Assembly (NCBI GenBank): GCA_947305815.1
Contig: CAMZEI010000005.1
Location: forward strand, 1-33,808
Source: an uncultured Bacteroidales bacterium
Lineage (GTDB): Bacteria > Bacteroidota > Bacteroidia > Bacteroidales > UBA932
DNA length: 33,808 nt
Direction: 5' to 3'
The position numbers were made by a program, and so were the translations under genes. Below, piece by piece: positions 31,982 to 33,808 of this stretch. The notes under the pieces were generated by a model, which was not told the DNA's origin, did not search any database, and saw only the letters and a program-made list of their open reading frames with translations. Position 1 is the first letter of the stretch; each line of letters begins with the position of its first letter.

Positions 31982-32537
31982 GCGGTACGAAAAACTCGGG
32001 TCGGTGATAATCCGGCTTCTCAGTCCCGACTGGAGACCAGGTCACAAAGTGAGGCGTGCTGAGGCCGTCGCCGCATTTGTAGATATTGCCCTTCATCCCA
32101 TGGCCGACCCAGTCATCGAAATGGTGCTTGAAAAGGGCCGTCACCGGTATGCGTATGCCGAGGGTCCAGGGGCCCGCGGCGTGCTCGGCGAAGGGTTCGC
32201 GTCCCAGCGAAGGGGCCACCTCGATGCTGCGAAGCACCTCCAGCGGAGCGTCCTCAGGGTCATTACGGCCGGTACGGCATGCCATAGCCACCTTGCCGGC
32301 TGCGTTGAACTCGAAATTGTAGTAGCGGGGGTCAGCCGGATCCGGCTGGATGAAAATCTCCACGCAGGAGTCCTCATACACGGGGCCGCCGAGGACCGCC
32401 TGCTCAGCCTTGGTAGTCTGCTCGGAAACCTTCCAGAGCAGGGAGAGATATTTGCCGTCAGGCTCTATTTCAACGGAGACTTCGGGTTTGTAAGGCCAAG
32501 CCTCTGGCCAATTGAGGGTAGATACACTGTATTTCAT
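31971..32537 (-). CDS. Carbohydrate-binding family 9-like (CBM9-like) protein
   Basis: A 188-residue beta-rich protein resembling the CBM9-like domain of Bacteroidota: VYEDSCVEIFIQPDPADPRYYNFEFNAAGKVAMACRTGRND (about residues 53-93) and the closing YKCGDGLSTPHFVTWSPVGTEKPDYHRPEFFVPL. Such domains bind sugars or reducing ends in secreted proteins. No signal peptide is visible, so export is uncertain and the ligand is unknown. Its start overlaps the umuC stop (ATGA), an unexpected partner for a polymerase. Confidence 0.78.
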   Translation of the reverse strand: MKYSVSTLNWPEAWPYKPEVSVEIEPDGKYLSLLWKVSEQTTKAEQAVLGGPVYEDSCVEIFIQPDPADPRYYNFEFNAAGKVAMACRTGRNDPEDAPLEVLRSIEVAPSLGREPFAEHAAGPWTLGIRIPVTALFKHHFDDWVGHGMKGNIYKCGDGLSTPHFVTWSPVGTEKPDYHRPEFFVPLGF

Positions 32538-33799
32538 TGTACTTTGACTGTGGGTATGTCACTCCATAGGGTTGTATAATGCGGGGACTGGTGCTCCCGT
32601 GCCGCGCGTATCCTGCCGTCGCCCTGCACCCCGAACAGCACGGCTCCGGGACCGAACGAACGGGTGATGCTGTCGATGGACGAGGAGAGCCGTGCGTCAC
32701 GGTCGTCTGCCGCCGCGTCCGCGAAGAGCGAACGGGTATAGTCCGCCTCCTGTATTATTTTGGTAATCACCACTCCCGCCTTCTTGTAGCCGTATCCGGG
32801 GCGGTAGAGCCGGCGGCACGCTTCGACTGAAGCGGAGACCACGCGGCGATGGTCGGCGGTCGCTTCCGCAAAGGGCGTGCAGATACCTGAGGAGATCTGC
32901 GGCGCGTCCTCCTTGAACCGGTTGGTCATGGCGAAGACTGTGATTTCCGTCGCCAGGGAGCCCTGGGCACGGAGCTTCGACACTGCGCTCTCGGCGAAGT
33001 TGGCCACCTGCTCGCAGAGGCTCTGCCGGTCGCTTATCTCGTGAGCAAAAGACCTTGATACACAGATACTTTGCTTAGGCTCTATCATATCCTCAAACTC
33101 AATGCAGGGGATACCCTTAAGCTCTTTCCAAGTGCGGAACCCGGGCAGGGCGAAAATCTTACGCACAGCAGTCTCGGACAGTTGCACGTAGTCCCAGGCA
33201 GTCTGCACTCCCATCTGCTCGAGCTTCTTGATTGACCTGCGGCCTATGCCCCAGACATCCGCCGCCGGGAACTTGCGCAGCACTTTCTCGATATCCTCCG
33301 TACGGTACATGTAGCAGCCGCCCTTGAGTTTAGGGTACTGCTTGCAGAGCTTGGAAGCTATCTTGGCGAGGGTTTTGGTCGGGGCTATGCCGACGGACAC
33401 GGGGATTGCCGTCTGACGCAGGCATTCGCGCGATATCGTCTGCGCATACGCCTTGAAATCAATGCCTTCCATCCCGGTGAGGTCGAGGAAAGACTCGTCT
33501 ATCGAGTACTGCTCGACCATGGGGGCGAAGGTCCTCAGGACCTCCTGCACGCGCCGCGACATATCGCCGTATAGGGGGAAATTGGAGCTAAACACTGCGA
33601 CTCCGTGCTTCTCCACTATGTGCCGAATCTTGAAGAACGGCTCCCCCATCCCTATACCGAGGGCCTTGGCTTCGTTGGACCGCGCCACTGCGCATCCGTC
33701 GTTGCCGGACAGCACGATTACCGGCCGCCCGTTGAGGTCCGGACGGAACACCCTTTCGCACGAAGCGAAGAAATTGTTGCAGTCGGCAAGGGCGTACAT
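32534..33799 (-). CDS. umuC: Y-family DNA polymerase V subunit UmuC
   Basis: A 421-residue translesion polymerase. Catalytic carboxylates are in MYALADCNNFFASCERVF (D6) and QYSIDESFLDLTG (D101, E102); the fingers/palm segment GCAVARSNEAKALGI and the helix-hairpin-helix region ADVWGIGRRSIKKLEQMGV follow, then the little-finger domain (SICVSRSFAHEISDRQSL onwards). The C-terminal extension fits UmuC rather than DinB. umuD would be expected just upstream, but the window ends 9 nt past the start codon. SOS control cannot be judged. Confidence 0.93.
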   Translation of the reverse strand: MYALADCNNFFASCERVFRPDLNGRPVIVLSGNDGCAVARSNEAKALGIGMGEPFFKIRHIVEKHGVAVFSSNFPLYGDMSRRVQEVLRTFAPMVEQYSIDESFLDLTGMEGIDFKAYAQTISRECLRQTAIPVSVGIAPTKTLAKIASKLCKQYPKLKGGCYMYRTEDIEKVLRKFPAADVWGIGRRSIKKLEQMGVQTAWDYVQLSETAVRKIFALPGFRTWKELKGIPCIEFEDMIEPKQSICVSRSFAHEISDRQSLCEQVANFAESAVSKLRAQGSLATEITVFAMTNRFKEDAPQISSGICTPFAEATADHRRVVSASVEACRRLYRPGYGYKKAGVVITKIIQEADYTRSLFADAAADDRDARLSSSIDSITRSFGPGAVLFGVQGDGRIRAAREHQSPHYTTLWSDIPTVKVQ

Positions 33800-33808
33800 G
33801 ACAGGGAG

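Overview
This window looks like a chromosomal segment of a Bacteroidota (order Bacteroidales) genome with moderately high GC. Four things support this. Promoters match the Bacteroidetes consensus (TTG, about 19 nt, then TAnnTTTG). The gene set includes lineage-restricted families (DUF4294, DUF4270 lipoprotein, DUF3098, single-domain GT5 glycogen synthase). MurA carries Asp instead of the catalytic Cys. FtsX sits beside DUF3098 and UppP. I cannot name a genus; an uncultured gut-type lineage is plausible. I saw no tRNA, rRNA, CRISPR array, insertion sequence or phage gene, and coding density is very high.

Layout. (1) 1-4685, minus strand: rplP-rpmC-rpsQ-rplN-rplX-rplE-rpsN-rpsH-rplF-rplR-rpsE-rpmD-rplO (last gene cut by the window edge), the end of the S10 operon plus the spc operon. 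(2) 4686-14622: a block of non-ribosomal genes, namely DUF4294 (+); ftsX-DUF3098-uppP-lpxH (-); a GT5 glycogen-synthase-like gene and a DUF4270 lipoprotein (+); acpP (-); and tlpA-like thioredoxin-uvrC-pnuC (-). (3) 14623-18528, minus strand: rplC-rplD-rplW-rplB-rpsS-rplV-rpsC, the front of the S10 operon. The normally continuous order rpsC-rplP is therefore broken by about 10 kb, and rpsJ is absent upstream of rplC. (4) 18661-27954, plus strand: dacA (interrupted by an in-frame TGA)-mutS2-yraN-mannose-1-phosphate guanylyltransferase-thrA-asd-dapB-dapA, a tightly packed, often ATGA-coupled operon. (5) 27946-31945, minus strand: murB-murA-dapF-ddh. (6) 31971-33799, minus strand: umuC and a CBM9-like protein.

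How the genes work together. Regions 4 and 5 take aspartate to meso-diaminopimelate (thrA, asd, dapB, dapA, then ddh and/or dapF) and UDP-GlcNAc to UDP-MurNAc (murA, murB): two converging supply lines for peptidoglycan. UppP (lipid carrier recycling), LpxH (lipid A), FtsX (division) and AcpP (fatty acids) add to an envelope theme. MutS2, UvrC and UmuC act on DNA.

Most notable points: the split ribosomal superoperon whose second half has its own promoter and a leader hairpin; an in-frame TGA exactly at a conserved glycine of the c-di-AMP synthase; several promoters whose -7 box ends only 5-9 nt before the start codon, implying nearly leaderless mRNAs; an aspartokinase/homoserine dehydrogenase with a strongly shortened regulatory region; and an lpxH reading frame that runs 119 nt antisense into its convergent neighbour.
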